Below, in pieces: positions 11,925-22,840 of a stretch of DNA of 64,000 bases. Position 1 is the stretch's first letter. Each line of letters starts with the position of its first letter. The DNA lies in contig MU626304.1 of NCBI GenBank assembly GCA_025603075.1, forward strand, positions 3,031 to 67,030, read 5' to 3'. The notes below the pieces were generated by a model. The model made no database searches. It was not told where the DNA came from and saw only the letters and a program-made list of their open reading frames with translations. Position numbers and translations under genes: made by a program. Source of the stretch: Neoconidiobolus thromboides FSU 785. Lineage: Eukaryota; Entomophthoromycota; Entomophthoromycetes; Entomophthorales; Neoconidiobolaceae.

Positions 11925-12062
11925 GTTTATGAAGCTGAGTTGTCAAGTCCTTATCGCATTATTTCTTCGAATAGTTCAGCTATATTTATGAGTCATTGTA
12001 ACAGTAAACTAAATCCTGTTGTTGCTAATGACTATATTATCGCTAAGCCTCCTTATAGTTGA
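11925..12062 (+). pseudogene. protease-inhibitor copy 3, exon 2 only, eroded
   Basis: After a TTTTTAG acceptor, a 138-nt exon encodes 45 residues plus stop, the same length as exon 2 of the inhibitors at 1475 and 6508. It begins VYEAELSSPYRII and ends LNPVVANDYIIAKPPYS, aligning without gaps to VYEARLPEPYRII...LNIVVDEDNIVTRAYYG. The binding loop is altered: VTL-DY has become IFM-SH and DRLN has become SKLN. No convincing exon 1 was found upstream. Either a pseudogene or a much-diverged inhibitor with a different specificity; opposite strand to the other two. Confidence 0.65.
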
Positions 12063-12422
12063 TTAAGTTCTAACAATAGATACAACTATTAGTATTTTAG
12101 TTTATTTTCATAGTTTGTCCTATTATTTATTAGCAATCTTTATAAGTTCATAGTATTAAAACTAAAATTTAACGAATATAATATTTTTATGTATAAAAGT
12201 ATAACAACTATAGTTTTAAATTATATAATTAATAAAAAATCGTTTCTAAAATCTTTAACTGTGATAAAAATAAAGACATTAGACTAATCCCAAGTCATCA
12301 TAACAACACACCACTATTTAAAAAAATTGTCAACTTAAAACTCTAAGTTAAAATAAACGCCAAAATTCAAAAACTTAATTCTTATTCTTAAATACTAACA
12401 AAACATTACTTTCGAAAAAAGA
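12063..12422. other. intergenic, upstream of CDC123
   Basis: 360 bp, AT-rich. Nothing identifiable beyond its position as the CDC123 promoter region. Confidence 0.4.
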
Positions 12423-13792
12423 ATGGAATCCAAGGAGCTTATCACAGACTTAAAAAAGTTTAGCTATAGAGAAGTGTTACAGTGCTCTTATACCGAATGG
12501 TATCAATTATTTGAACCTTATTTGATAAAAAGTCAAGTTATTCCATTAAACAACAAATTAATTGAATACCTAAAAAGTGACTCGATGAAGATACCAAGCA
12601 AGTTTTTGTTAGGATTAGATAAAAGGTAATTTTAAGAGTGAGAAAGCAATTGTTTGAATACTAATATTACTAGTCAGTTATCAGACGATGATGAAGAGGA
12701 AGAAGAAAGTGAAGAGGAAGAAAGTGAAGAAGAAGAAGAAAATGAAGAACAAAAAGTAAGTCAACAAATTACTAAACAAAGCCAACTTATTTATATCAAA
12801 AGGAACCAGAACTAAATAAACTAGAAGTGATGGAGTTACTAGAAGAATTGAATATAATTGTTAGTAAATCTATTGAAGAATTACAAGGTTCAGTTATACC
12901 AAAGTTAAATTGGTCAGCACCAAAGGTAATGAATATTTGTAGCTTTGTTTATAAAATAGTTAACAAAAACAGGATGCCATTTGGATATCAGCAAGTAAAA
13001 ATTTACAGTGTAAAAATTTGGGGGATATTTTATTGTTATTAAAGTCCAGTGATGATATTGAATATGATTTAAATAGGGCATTTGAATTATGCTATGATAA
13101 AGAACGAGTTGATTTAAGTACAGTAAATTATAATTTGATTTTAAAAACTTGGTTTAATATGGATCATGGATTTGAATTTCGTTGCTTTATATTGAACGGG
13201 AAGTTAGTTGGTAAGTATTGTATTCTATATACGTTGTATATGTAGTTTACTTATATTCATTAGGTATTTCTCAAAGGGATAGCAATTATTATTCATATTT
13301 AAAACAAGAAAAAGAGTGGGTCATTAAATTAATTATTAATTTTTTTAATCATGTTATAAAAGAGAAGTTTCCATTAACTAACTGTAAGTATATTATGTTA
13401 TTTATGTTATTTATGTTGTTTATGTATTTATAATACTATTAGATACAGTAGACATTTATGTTGTTAAATTAACTAAAAGTATTAAAATCCTTGATTTTAA
13501 TCCAGTATCAACTGCAACCCATCCCTTATTATTTGAATGGAGTGAACTATTAGAATTAAGTAATTTATTATTTATTTAATATAGTAATAATATATTAATA
13601 TTAATACCAATAATTTGTTTAGATAATGATGATAAATTACCAATATTTAGATTTATAGAAAGTGAAGTAGATAGTCAATATAATAGATCTATAAGATCTG
13701 GATTAAATTCATATCCAATAGATTTAGTTCATAGTAATTCAAATGAAGTTGATCAATTATTAAATCAAATTAAAATAGAAGATAAACAATAA
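12423..13792 (+). CDS. CDC123: Cdc123/D123 eIF2 assembly factor
   Basis: Exons 12423-12625, 12674-12755, 12803-12925, 12973-13210, 13264-13383, 13443-13559 and 13623-13792 join to 350 residues, close to the ~360 of yeast Cdc123. Family signatures are clear: CSYTEWY near the N-terminus, an acidic insert encoded by exon 2, PKLNWSAPKDAIWIS across the exon 3/4 junction, DILLLLKSSDDI, and EFRCFILNGKLVGISQRD of the ATP-grasp-like core. Cdc123 helps assemble the translation factor eIF2 (binding the gamma subunit) in the cytoplasm and is essential in yeast. Introns are 45-63 nt. The gene converges on the sugar transporter with only 54 bp between stop codons. Confidence 0.93.
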
Positions 13793-13846
13793 ATATATAT
13801 TAATTTTATCATCATATTATATTATGTAACATGAACATTCTCTATT

Positions 13847-15061
13847 TTATTTAGTTTTGTCTTTTAAATTCTTACTGTTATTTTGCTTTTCATAATAACG
13901 TATCAGCGAATAACAACCGGAACCTATTATAACTATACTTATTCCAACCCCATTCTAATAAAAATTTAATTATAAGTATAAAAGGAAAAAGATGGGAATA
14001 GACTTACAACAAGATTAATAGGATTCTTAAATATATAAGCAGCTAATAATGTTTGTACAGCAGCCTAGTTGGATTATTAGTAACCTTATAAGAATCATGA
14101 GTATAAATACAGGTATATAGCTTACTTTAGCAGTACCAGAGATACAATTAGACAAAGGGGAAGTAAATTTGATTTGCAAAAAGATAGCATAATTAATTAA
14201 AAACCCAAAGATAGCAGTAACTGACATAATCAACCAAAAATTAGTGTTATGAATATACTCAAATTGAAGGATTTGGTTGTATTCCCCACTAATAAAAATC
14301 GTCGGTAATAATAACGTTATAGATATTAATGTGTTGTAGAATAATAATAACCTAAATAAACAGTATTAATATTTAAGGTCTATTATTAGCTAAATGCAAA
14401 TTAAATAGCATTACCATTCATCCCCTTGAACAACTACTAATACTTTTTTAACCATAATAGAATAAGTAGATACAAATATAGAAGAAAGAATGCCAGCAAT
14501 TAAACCAATCCAAGAAAATTTAATTTCACTTACACTACCTAAAACAAAACCAGCAAATACAAAGATGCAAGAATAAATGATTTTTGAATTGATCTTTTCA
14601 TTTAAAAATAAAAAGGAGAATAACAAATTAAATATAATTGTCAGAGAACGTGCTACCTATAAAACAATAGTTAATTAGTGTTTTTTCCATATATCGATCT
14701 CCTTTACTTGATAGAAAGTAACCTCAACATAGTTTAAGCATAAGTTATTAAATAACAACATCCCGAGGTAAATCAATGATAAGGGCAAGATCTTTTTTAA
14801 AATATTCCATTGAAACTCAAATTTTATACTGTTTAGATTATTATGTAAATTAAGTTATAATAACGCGAATGGAAATTACCTTCTATTCCTTAAAACTAAA
14901 CATATTAATGCCAAACTTATGATCAATTGAAACCAAGTTACAAATAAAATGTATGGAAATAAATATTTCCCATTAAATATAAACTTATTTAAAAATACTA
15001 AAGATAATGAAGTAATCCAATAAAAACTTATTATGCCCAACGTCTTTGTCTCTAACGCCAT
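13847..15061 (-). CDS. GDP-fucose-type nucleotide-sugar transporter (SLC35C family)
   Basis: Six exons, complement(join(13847..13954,14008..14064,14126..14351,14415..14656,14708..14828,14880..15061)), give 311 residues. The protein is a string of hydrophobic helices of the triose-phosphate-transporter/DMT fold. Family marks: SLVFLNKFIF in helix 1, FVTWFQ in helix 2, and VEVTFYQVARSLTIIFN in the middle, which is close to the SLC35C1 (Golgi GDP-fucose transporter) signature. The C-terminal helix ends in a lysine-rich tail (KNLKDKTK) where some Golgi transporters have a retention signal. It likely exchanges a nucleotide sugar for nucleoside monophosphate across the Golgi membrane; GDP-fucose is the best guess and other sugars remain possible. 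Confidence 0.85.
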
Positions 15062-15355
15062 CCTTTTATTATATTATGCAAGTAACAAAATAAATTTTAA
15101 TTTTTTAGATTTTTTTAATCTTAAATTCACTTTTTAACCAATCATTTTGACTTCTGTTGACTAATTTTTGAGTTTTCTCTTAAGATTAAACTAACTTTTA
15201 ATTATTTTTGATAAAATTATCTCCATCAACTCAAATTGATCCTTTCATGTTAACAAATATTGTTAAAGACTTTTAATAACTCTTACCAGTAATCCTTATA
15301 AATTTCTATTAATTATTTATATAAGTTTTTATTATTGAATGTTAATAATAATATA

Positions 15356-15456
15356 TGGGAGTGTTTTTTTTGACTTCATTATTTTTTCCATTTTTTAAGC
15401 ACTATTTGAGTGGAAAATTTGTTAGTAAAATTGTTAAACACAAAAATACATCCCTA
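15356..15456 (+). mobile_element. MITE copy 4, forward, 101 bp
   Basis: TGGGAGTG left end, CATCCCTA right end, TA on both sides. Confidence 0.9.
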
Positions 15457-15619
15457 TATTTAAAAAATTATATAACAATAGCTAGCTAGCTTGCTAGCTT
15501 GCAAGGTCACTATAAGTTTCATGAAACTAATATTATGATAGTTTAAAGAGAAATTATTAAAAAAACAATAAAGCAGTATAAATAATTGTAAATTTTTAGT
15601 TTTTTAGTTTTCTAAAATA

Positions 15620-15720
15620 TGAGGATGTTTTTTTTGGTTTCATTACTTTTTCCACCTTTTAAGCGCCATTTGAGCAGAAAAATTATTAGCAAAATCCTTA
15701 AACACAAAAATGTATCCCCA
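15620..15720 (+). mobile_element. MITE copy 5, forward, 101 bp
   Basis: TGAGGATG left end, TATCCCCA right end, TA on both sides. It sits 53 bp from the oppositely oriented copy 6, making a large inverted pair. Confidence 0.9.
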
Positions 15721-15773
15721 TATTTTAGTGAAAAAACTCTATAAAAGTAATATGTTCTTTATTAAAAAATATA

Positions 15774-15875
15774 TGGGGATGTATTTTTGTGTTTAACAAT
15801 TTTACTAACAAATTTTCCACTCAAATAGTGCTTAAAAAATGGAAAAAATAATGAAGTCAAAAAAAAACACTCCCA
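15774..15875 (-). mobile_element. MITE copy 6, reverse, 102 bp
   Basis: TGGGGATG left end, CACTCCCA right end, TA on both sides; inverted partner of copy 5. Confidence 0.9.
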
Positions 15876-16104
15876 TATATATTATCAGTTAAAATTGTAT
15901 ATAATTGTGAAACATCACTTTTCCAGCCCCATGGTTAATTATAATATAACAATCACCTAAGCTGCTGTGTTCTCGAGTTCAGAGACAATCAATCCCATGT
16001 TCTTGTTTTGATTCGCTATGAGAATTTTTATCTTCGTCTCAAAGGATACTATCCCCTCATTTTGATATTTGTACTTGTCAGAATATAAAAGAGCTTTTAG
16101 AATA

Positions 16105-16205
16105 TGGGGATGTATTTTTGTATTTAAGAATCTTACTAACAAATTTTCCGCTTAAATAGCACTTAAAAAATGGAAAAAATAATGAAGTCAAAAAAGACAC
16201 TCCCA
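16105..16205 (-). mobile_element. MITE copy 7, reverse, 101 bp
   Basis: TGGGGATG left end, CACTCCCA right end, TA on both sides. A 61-residue open frame over its left end (16142 leftward) is fortuitous. Confidence 0.9.
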
Positions 16206-16255
16206 TATAGTAACTCGGGGTTTTTTAACTTAATTATTCCCTGATATCTCGTACA

Positions 16256-16431
16256 TTTAATAAAGCCACTAAGTTTTCTTAATGGTATTTTGCGTACATT
16301 TCATATTAATGTTGTCTATTATATTTGTCTTACATAGTTCATAGCCTATTACATGCTATTCTTCATAACCCAAGTCTATCTTAGTCACATAAACTAAGAC
16401 CTTTCGACTTATAACATAGTCAACTAGGCAA
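16256..16431. repeat. direct repeat unit A, less decayed copy
   Basis: About 175 bp lying just right of MITE copy 7, similar to 16770-16916 just right of MITE copy 8. Matching blocks include TTTAATAAAGC, TAGTTCATAG/TAGTTTATAG and ATAAACTAAGA. Where the two differ, this copy mostly has C (or G) and the other T (or A). Confidence 0.7.
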
Positions 16432-16594
16432 TAGCTGTTTTTGGCTCCAATCATTGAGTACCAGGTTTCACAGTGCTTACTTTTTTAAATTAAATTTGAA
16501 ACTATAATACTAAATATAAATATTAAAATATACAGAGCTTTTTACTAATCGTTATAATAAAAAACAGCTATTATTATATTTTGTTGTATACAAC

Positions 16595-16694
16595 TGAGGA
16601 TGTATTTTTGTATTTAAGAGTTTCATTAGCAATTTTTTCACTCAAATAGTGCTTAAAAAATGGGAAAAGTAATAAAGCCAAAAAAACATCCTCA
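16595..16694 (-). mobile_element. MITE copy 8, reverse, 100 bp
   Basis: TGAGGATG left end, CATCCTCA right end; flanks AC and AT, so no perfect target duplication. It may have been copied together with repeat unit B instead of inserting independently. Confidence 0.88.
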
Positions 16695-16769
16695 ATTGTT
16701 TAATTAAAGTATTAAAAAAAGTTTGACATAATGATTTAAAGCTTTTCAAATTATTTTTTAATATTAGCT

Positions 16770-16916
16770 TTTAATAAAGCTATTAAGTTTCATAGTATCT
16801 TTTATTTTACTTACTTTATGTAGTTTATAGTTTATTGCAAACTATATTTATTGCTTTAAGTTTATATTAGTTATATAAACTAAGAGTTTTTAACTTATAA
16901 CCAGTTAATTAAGCAA
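16770..16916. repeat. direct repeat unit B, AT-decayed copy
   Basis: Second member of the repeat described at 16256-16431, offset about 500 bp. Most substitutions relative to unit A are C-to-T or G-to-A. Confidence 0.7.
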
Positions 16917-17122
16917 AAATTCCTTTTGACTTTAATTATTAATTATCGATTTTTATATTTGTTAGCTCTTTTTACACTTGGTTTAATGTATAAAGTAAAA
17001 CATTAGTTGTTTATTATTAACTATTTTTTTAAAACTAGGTTAAATAAATTATGAATACTTTTTTATTTATAAGTTTTACTTTGTTTTTTGTTTTAAAATA
17101 TTATTGATAGCAAGTTAAAATA

Positions 17123-17170
17123 TATATTTGTTTAAAAAATTTACTGACAGCTTTTCTGCTTAAATAGTGT
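17123..17170 (-). mobile_element. MITE internal fragment
   Basis: About 45 bp matching only the reverse-orientation MITE interior (GTTTAAAAAATTTACTGAC, TTTTCTGCTTAAATAGTG); both terminal repeats are missing. Confidence 0.6.
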
Positions 17171-17201
17171 ATCAGCAATAGAAGTAGTAACTGGAAAATA
17201 A

Positions 17202-17414
17202 TTAATGATTGCCTCGAAAAACAGCATTACTATTTTGTTTTCTACTATCATCGACTAATTTTATATCATTTGAATCTAACAAACATATTGGGATTAATGA
17301 TCTTATACCGCAATCCTTACTAATAACAGGAGTAGTTGACTCATTATTATTTTGGATTATGGTTGGCGCAGCAAAAATAATAGGTATAAAAAAAGCAGTC
17401 AGTTTAGTATTCAT
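17202..17414 (-). CDS. small secreted peptide, MNxKL family, intact copy
   Basis: 70 residues, one exon. Residues 1-16 (MNTKLTAFFIPIIFAA) form a signal peptide. The mature part is short and polar with two cysteines (DCGIRSLIPICLLDSND) and ends FRGNH. The family is not recognised. Two damaged relatives are at 33093-33272 and 42774-42982, sharing the first residues and, for the latter, the C-terminal layout. The intact frame and signal peptide favour a real gene, but it is short and has no known homologue. Confidence 0.5.
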   Translation of the reverse strand: MNTKLTAFFIPIIFAAPTIIQNNNESTTPVISKDCGIRSLIPICLLDSNDIKLVDDSRKQNSNAVFRGNH

Positions 17415-17628
17415 TATTAACTAGTAAGTAATAGTTAAAAGAGTGAGATTTTTGATTCAAGATTTTATTTTGTTATCTTTTTTATATTCTATATCCTTTG
17501 TTGCATCACTTTGATAAGATTATGTTTTTTAATATCCTCAAGATCTAAGTTCTCCTTGCACAACAACTATTTCATAATCAATTTCAAATATAAAGTTGGA
17601 ACTGTTGTTAACTGATTATTTTAGCATT

Positions 17629-17702
17629 TGGGGATGTGTTTTTGTAATAATTCTACTAATAATTTTTCCACAAAAAAAAGATGAAACCAACAAACACCCT
17701 CA
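17629..17702 (-). mobile_element. MITE copy 9, reverse, 74 bp, internally deleted
   Basis: TGGGGATG left end, CACCCTCA right end, TT on both sides. Roughly 27 bp of the interior is missing, including the AAGCGCT core. Confidence 0.82.
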
Positions 17703-19174
17703 TTTCCTAATAATTTGTGGCTGTTAGTATGCTTTGATATTCTAATTAAGTTAGAATTTGTAACAAGTTTAATATTTGACAAAAAATAAACTTTGAGTTG
17801 AATTTATTAGGAATTCCATAAGTAATGGTGCAAAAAGTGGAGAAATTTGTAGACTCTTTCAATGAGGGTAATAGGTTGCAAAAGTGTAAGCTACTTTTTG
17901 CAAAGTTGGTACTGTTTTTCAGAAAAACATAAATCAGCCGAAAAAATATTAATTAGATGATTGATTGTGTTACAAAAAAATTGATTTTGTCAAAAATTAG
18001 CTCTTTAAAAAGTTCAGAAATTGAATTTACTGTTTTAGCTAAAAGCAATGCTTTTTAGCTGAAATTTTGCATGATTACTTATGAAGTTATCTAATGTATT
18101 AAAATTTCCACCATCTATAGTAAAGCGTTTTTCTAGTTTGAAAATTGCTTCTATTTTATTTAATATAAAATTCAAAAATTTTAAATTAATGTTAAAACTT
18201 TTTTCAAATTGAAATTTAATACAACTTTTGTTTCAGTTAAATTTACCATATAAAAAAATAAACAATTTGTTACCAATTAATAGTAAATAACGTGATTGGT
18301 TGGATTCAGCTGCTAAAAATGAAAAAAACGAATGACAATTTTTGAAACATTAAATTTACTTTAATTAAGTTGAAGCTTAAATTGAAATTCTATTTTTTGA
18401 ACAATATTTGACTTCATAAAACTAGAATATTGTGTTGTTTTATAAATAATAACATTTATTAGTAATAATAGAGATCAATATTACAAAAAAATTACACTTA
18501 TTATAACATAATAACCTAATATTTTAATGAATTACTTATAATTTATTAAATTATAAAATGACATTATGTTTGATCATTAGAACGGATATTTAATTTATTT
18601 ATTTTACATATTAAAAAAGATTATTGGTTAATTAAAAAACATTGTCGGTTTTGAAAGTAAAATAGGCTTAAGCTTCAATTAAAATATTCCACTAGAAGCA
18701 ATTTATTTCATTTATTAATAGCAATTTTAGAACTTCATAGAATAATTTGGTCACTTTACTTCCTTCATTAGAAGAAGAGCCAATGATTTTTTTCCATTAA
18801 ATTGGATTTCTTTATCAATTTCTAAGTTGAGAGTTATTTTGCACTTCATTGGTTAAAATGGTTCAATTTACACAATAACTTTAACTTTAATTGGTTAAAT
18901 CAATCAGGTGGTTTATCAATTTAATTTGATTTGATCCTCAAAGTTTATCTTGAACAATAAAATAGAGTGGTGTTTGTTAGAGCGTGGGAATATTAAATTA
19001 GTTGGTAAAATTTAATAAAATGAAACGTATAAATAAAGTATTGAAACAATATCAAATCCAGTTTTATTTTTTCAAATCTAATTATTTAATATTCAAAAAT
19101 CATCTTTGTATCTATCAACTTTTTTATTTCAATTTTTATCTATCCTTTTTATTTCAATACTTCATCTTCTCAAT
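17703..19174. other. long gene-free interval
   Basis: About 1.5 kb with no supported gene. A 35-codon frame at 17825-17932 has no recognisable relative. The promoter of the lipase gene should lie at the right end. Confidence 0.4.
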
Positions 19175-20254
19175 ATGGCGACCATCAGTCTTAATTTTAA
19201 AGCTACTGCAACTAATTTCATTAACAATTTTACTTTATTAAAAAAACAAAGTATTAGTAAACTCAATTCTTTACTCGAGCAAAAATACAAACGAGTTGTG
19301 ACTAGCATCAGTAACAATACTCCCGCCTTTAATCACAATCATTTACAGCAACAAAACAATTTCGAAGAATATAATTTCCTTCCCATCAATAAAGCATGCA
19401 AAGGAGCGATTGTATTATGTCATGGATTATATGGCTATGATGTTAAAGGACCTAAGAATTATCCACGATTACAAACCCATTATTGGCCAGGAATTAAAGA
19501 AAGTTTAGAGAAAATGGGAAATGAAGTGATTATTACAAAAGTAAATGAAATTGGTACTATTAAAGAAAGAGCTTATCAATTAAATGAACAATTAAATAAG
19601 TTGTGCAAAGATAAACAAGTTAATTTAATTGGTCATTCTATGGGCGGTTTAGATTCTAGATATTTAATTACTCATATTCAAGAGAAAAAGTATAATGTAT
19701 TATCATTAACTACAATCTCCACTCCACATAGAGGGTCATACTTAATTGATTATTTTTTGAAAATATTAAATGAAATGAAGAGTAATACTAATAACAATAA
19801 CAAAAGTGAACAAGAAACAATGTTAAGTGTATTAACTAAATTATACAATACTAACATCTATATGTATAATTTATTAAAATATTTGTTAAATAAGCCAGCT
19901 TATTTTAATTTAAATTGTAATTATATGAAAAATTATTTTAATCCTAATACTCCCAACAATCCCAATATCAAATATTATTCTTATTCAACAAAGGTAGATA
20001 CGGCTCCATTAAGCAACCCATCTCTTCTATTTCCTTATTATGTTATTAATAAATATGAAGGTATTAATGATGGCGTAGTTTCTGTTAATTCAGCTAAATG
20101 GGGAAAACATCTGGATACTATTAATTCATCTCATTTGATGGTGTTAGATGAAACGGATAAAAATTTATTTACTGCTGATAGGCCTGATGTTAAATTTAAC
20201 TCCAAGGATCTTTTTGCTAATATTTCTACCAATTTATACAATAATAACTGTTAA
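19175..20254 (+). CDS. triacylglycerol lipase-like alpha/beta hydrolase
   Basis: 359 residues from the ATG at 19175, no intron; an upstream extension of the frame begins at a TTG and is not used. The core starts with GAIVLCHGLYGYD (oxyanion-hole HG motif), continues with HYWPGIKESLE, and the nucleophile elbow is GHSMGG. It is followed by TTISTPHRGS, typical of intracellular fungal and bacterial triacylglycerol lipases. The Asp and His of the triad are probably in EGINDGVVSVNSAKWG and NSSHLMV. There is no signal peptide, so a cytosolic or lipid-droplet role is likely. A short Asn-rich insert lies near residue 205. Substrate (neutral lipid esters) is inferred from the family. Confidence 0.88.
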   Translation: MATISLNFKATATNFINNFTLLKKQSISKLNSLLEQKYKRVVTSISNNTPAFNHNHLQQQNNFEEYNFLPINKACKGAIVLCHGLYGYDVKGPKNYPRLQTHYWPGIKESLEKMGNEVIITKVNEIGTIKERAYQLNEQLNKLCKDKQVNLIGHSMGGLDSRYLITHIQEKKYNVLSLTTISTPHRGSYLIDYFLKILNEMKSNTNNNNKSEQETMLSVLTKLYNTNIYMYNLLKYLLNKPAYFNLNCNYMKNYFNPNTPNNPNIKYYSYSTKVDTAPLSNPSLLFPYYVINKYEGINDGVVSVNSAKWGKHLDTINSSHLMVLDETDKNLFTADRPDVKFNSKDLFANISTNLYNNNC

Positions 20255-20416
20255 AGATTATTATTGATTATCTCTTATGCTACCTTCTATGATTTCTTCT
20301 CTTTTCTTCTCTTCATTCTTTGCTTTCGTTGTTACTAATAAATAACTTAATAAATTTCAAATTGATTTGTACGTTTTAATTATTAAAAGCTTATAATTTT
20401 TTTTCCTAAAAACATT

Positions 20417-20512
20417 TGGGGATGTTTTTTTTGATTTCATTACTTTTCCATTTTTAAGCGCTATTTGAGTGAAAAAGCTAGTAAAATTCTTAAACAGAAA
20501 AACACATCCTTA
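20417..20512 (+). mobile_element. MITE copy 10, forward, 96 bp
   Basis: TGGGGATG left end, CATCCTTA right end, TT on both sides. It lies between the convergent lipase and WD40 genes. Confidence 0.87.
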
Positions 20513-20649
20513 TTTTTTGTTTTTAAGCTTAAAATACAAATTCTTAGCCAATCTAATAACAATAAAAATCAGTCATAATCAAAAACAAAGCAAATATTGA
20601 TTTTTTAATAATTTCTTTTAATTATAATAGAATTCATCTAACAATGTGT

Positions 20650-22840
20650 TTAATTTAAATCAATAAATCCATTCTCATCATCTTGACCATAGACAATTAC
20701 TTTACCATCTATATAAAAAAGTTATTAACTTATAAGTCCCAAATAAATTAATTATAAAATTTACCTTCAGAGCAAGTAAAAAAATATTTTTCATTAGGAT
20801 GAAATATCAAATCTCGGATTTCTATATCTAATTAATAATAAACAATTAAATCATACTACTTAGTTCATTTGAATATGAAATTTTAAAACTTACCACCATG
20901 ATCTTTTAAAACTCCTTTCACATTTCCAGTAATTAAACAAAATATAAATACTTCTCCATTGACTGTTGGTGCCATTATGTATCTTCCATTACTTGTAATA
21001 TTAATATACCAAGAATTAGAGGCGTACCTAAATAAGTAGAAAATCGACACTTTAATTTATTATTATATCATTCTTATAAACCTTACCTTTCATCTTTAAA
21101 ACACTTTAAATTTTTAATTTTAAATGTATCACCACTAAATTTCGGATAGCATAATATATGTAAATTCACTGTATTTTCAGTATCTGTTAACATATTTCCA
21201 TCATCATCTAATAATTCTACTCCTCGACTAATGAAATAAGCATGATTTCTTTCATTATCATTATCTTCTATTTGATCTTCATATAAGTTATCAAGTTGTT
21301 CTTTAACATCTGGGAATAAATTTAAAAATTTGATGTTATCACAATAAGAACTATAAGGCGATTCAAATTTTTGAACTGGCTAAAAAAATAAATAACAAAT
21401 TACTTATACAAAAATATAAAGAACTTCCTACCTTTGCATGTTCAAAATCAAATAACTTGATCATATTATCACATGCCCCCAAAAAATATTTATTCCCTGT
21501 ATTAGGTAAAAATGATACATTAAAGGCCATACAAGTATCATTATCTTGTATCCTTGTTGAACTTATAATTTCTTTATGATCCTTTGATAATAACCATTTA
21601 TAAATATAACCATCTTGAGAAGTAGATAAATAATAATTTTGACTTTTAAAATAAACCTGTTTGATAGACAAGATTTCTTCTGTATGTGCTTTTAATAAAT
21701 TGATCACTTTTCCAGTTAGTAAATCAAAGACCTAATAATAGCTAATTAGTCAATTTAAACTCTTAACTACAATTAATATCCTAATACAACCTACTTTAAT
21801 ATAACAATCGATTATTTTATTATCATTGTCTTGTTCAGACCAAATTGTACGATCCTTTCTTTTTCCTCCGGTTACAAAGTATTGTTGTGTGGGTGAAAAT
21901 TGGCCTTTATAAAATTCATCTATTTCTGTTTCTTCATTATCTCTTAAAGTTGCTAATAATTTAAAACTTCCAATTTCCCATAATTTTATATGACCTAAGG
22001 AACTCATTGTTGCCAATAATTTGTTATCTTTAGAGAGTTGTAAACCTAAGATAGGACCTATGTGAAGGGAAATATTAGCTTTTATTAAAAAATATAGACT
22101 ATAATTAATTTATTACCTTGATCTTGTATATTATATTCTAATGGTATAAACGATCCGTCATTAAGGTTATTTATAGCACTTTTTTCGTCTATTGGAGAGT
22201 ATGTATCCATAAACATGTACGATAGTTTGGTGATTAATTTGGGATCTAATTTATCTTTCTAATATTAAAATGAATAAATATAAATAATTAAAAATAATGT
22301 TAAAGGAAATGATATTAATAACTACCTTTTCTTTTACTTCTTCCTTTTTCTTTGTACTCTTAACCATTTTTTTACTCTTTCCTTTAACGTATCATAAGCA
22401 CTTAATTTCATTAAAGATAAAGTAATCTAAATTCTTACCTTTAATAGTTTTTTTTTTTACCTCCGTTACTCTATATTAAAAAAAGTAAATCTTCGAACTT
22501 CTACCAAATACTTTAATCAAAAACTTACTTCTTATAGCCTATCTTTGTTTTATTTTTTTTTTTTGAAACAACAAAATCTTCATCATCATCTATCTCTTTT
22601 TCAAGTTCCGATAAATCTAAAGATAAATATGATTAATAAATATGATCAATAAATATAATATAAAAAAAATGTTTTCAATAGTAAAAAGAAGGAACTCAAG
22701 TATGATACTTGATTGTAAAGATATAATAAAATCAAATAATTTTAATATAATTAATGAATCAAACGCTTTTATTTCTCGATCTTCTCTATACAATATATAA
22801 AAATAAATAGCTTACTGAAATCCACATCTGACACATCCAT
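20650..22840 (-). CDS. conserved WD40-repeat protein, 11 exons
   Basis: complement(join(20650..20708,20765..20827,20894..21027,21087..21379,21432..21731,21795..22057,22117..22258,22326..22381,22439..22470,22529..22616,22816..22840)) encodes 484 residues in frame. The first ~75 residues are acidic then very lysine-rich, a likely nuclear or nucleolar signal. The rest folds as WD40 repeats; striking segments are FYKGQFSP, TGGKRKDRTIWSE, NYYLSTSQDGYIYKW, SFLPNTGNKYFLGACDN and PYSSYCDNIKF. I recall this combination from otherwise unnamed conserved eukaryotic WD40 proteins, but I cannot attach a gene name. Expected role: scaffold in a nuclear complex (inference). The second shortest exon is only 32 nt. 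Confidence 0.82.

Noticed and set aside
15957-16142. 61-codon minus-strand frame
   Set aside because: It begins inside MITE copy 7 and runs into non-coding DNA.
17825-17932. 35-codon frame MVQKVEKFVDSFNEG
   Set aside because: Too short, no signal peptide, no relative in the window.
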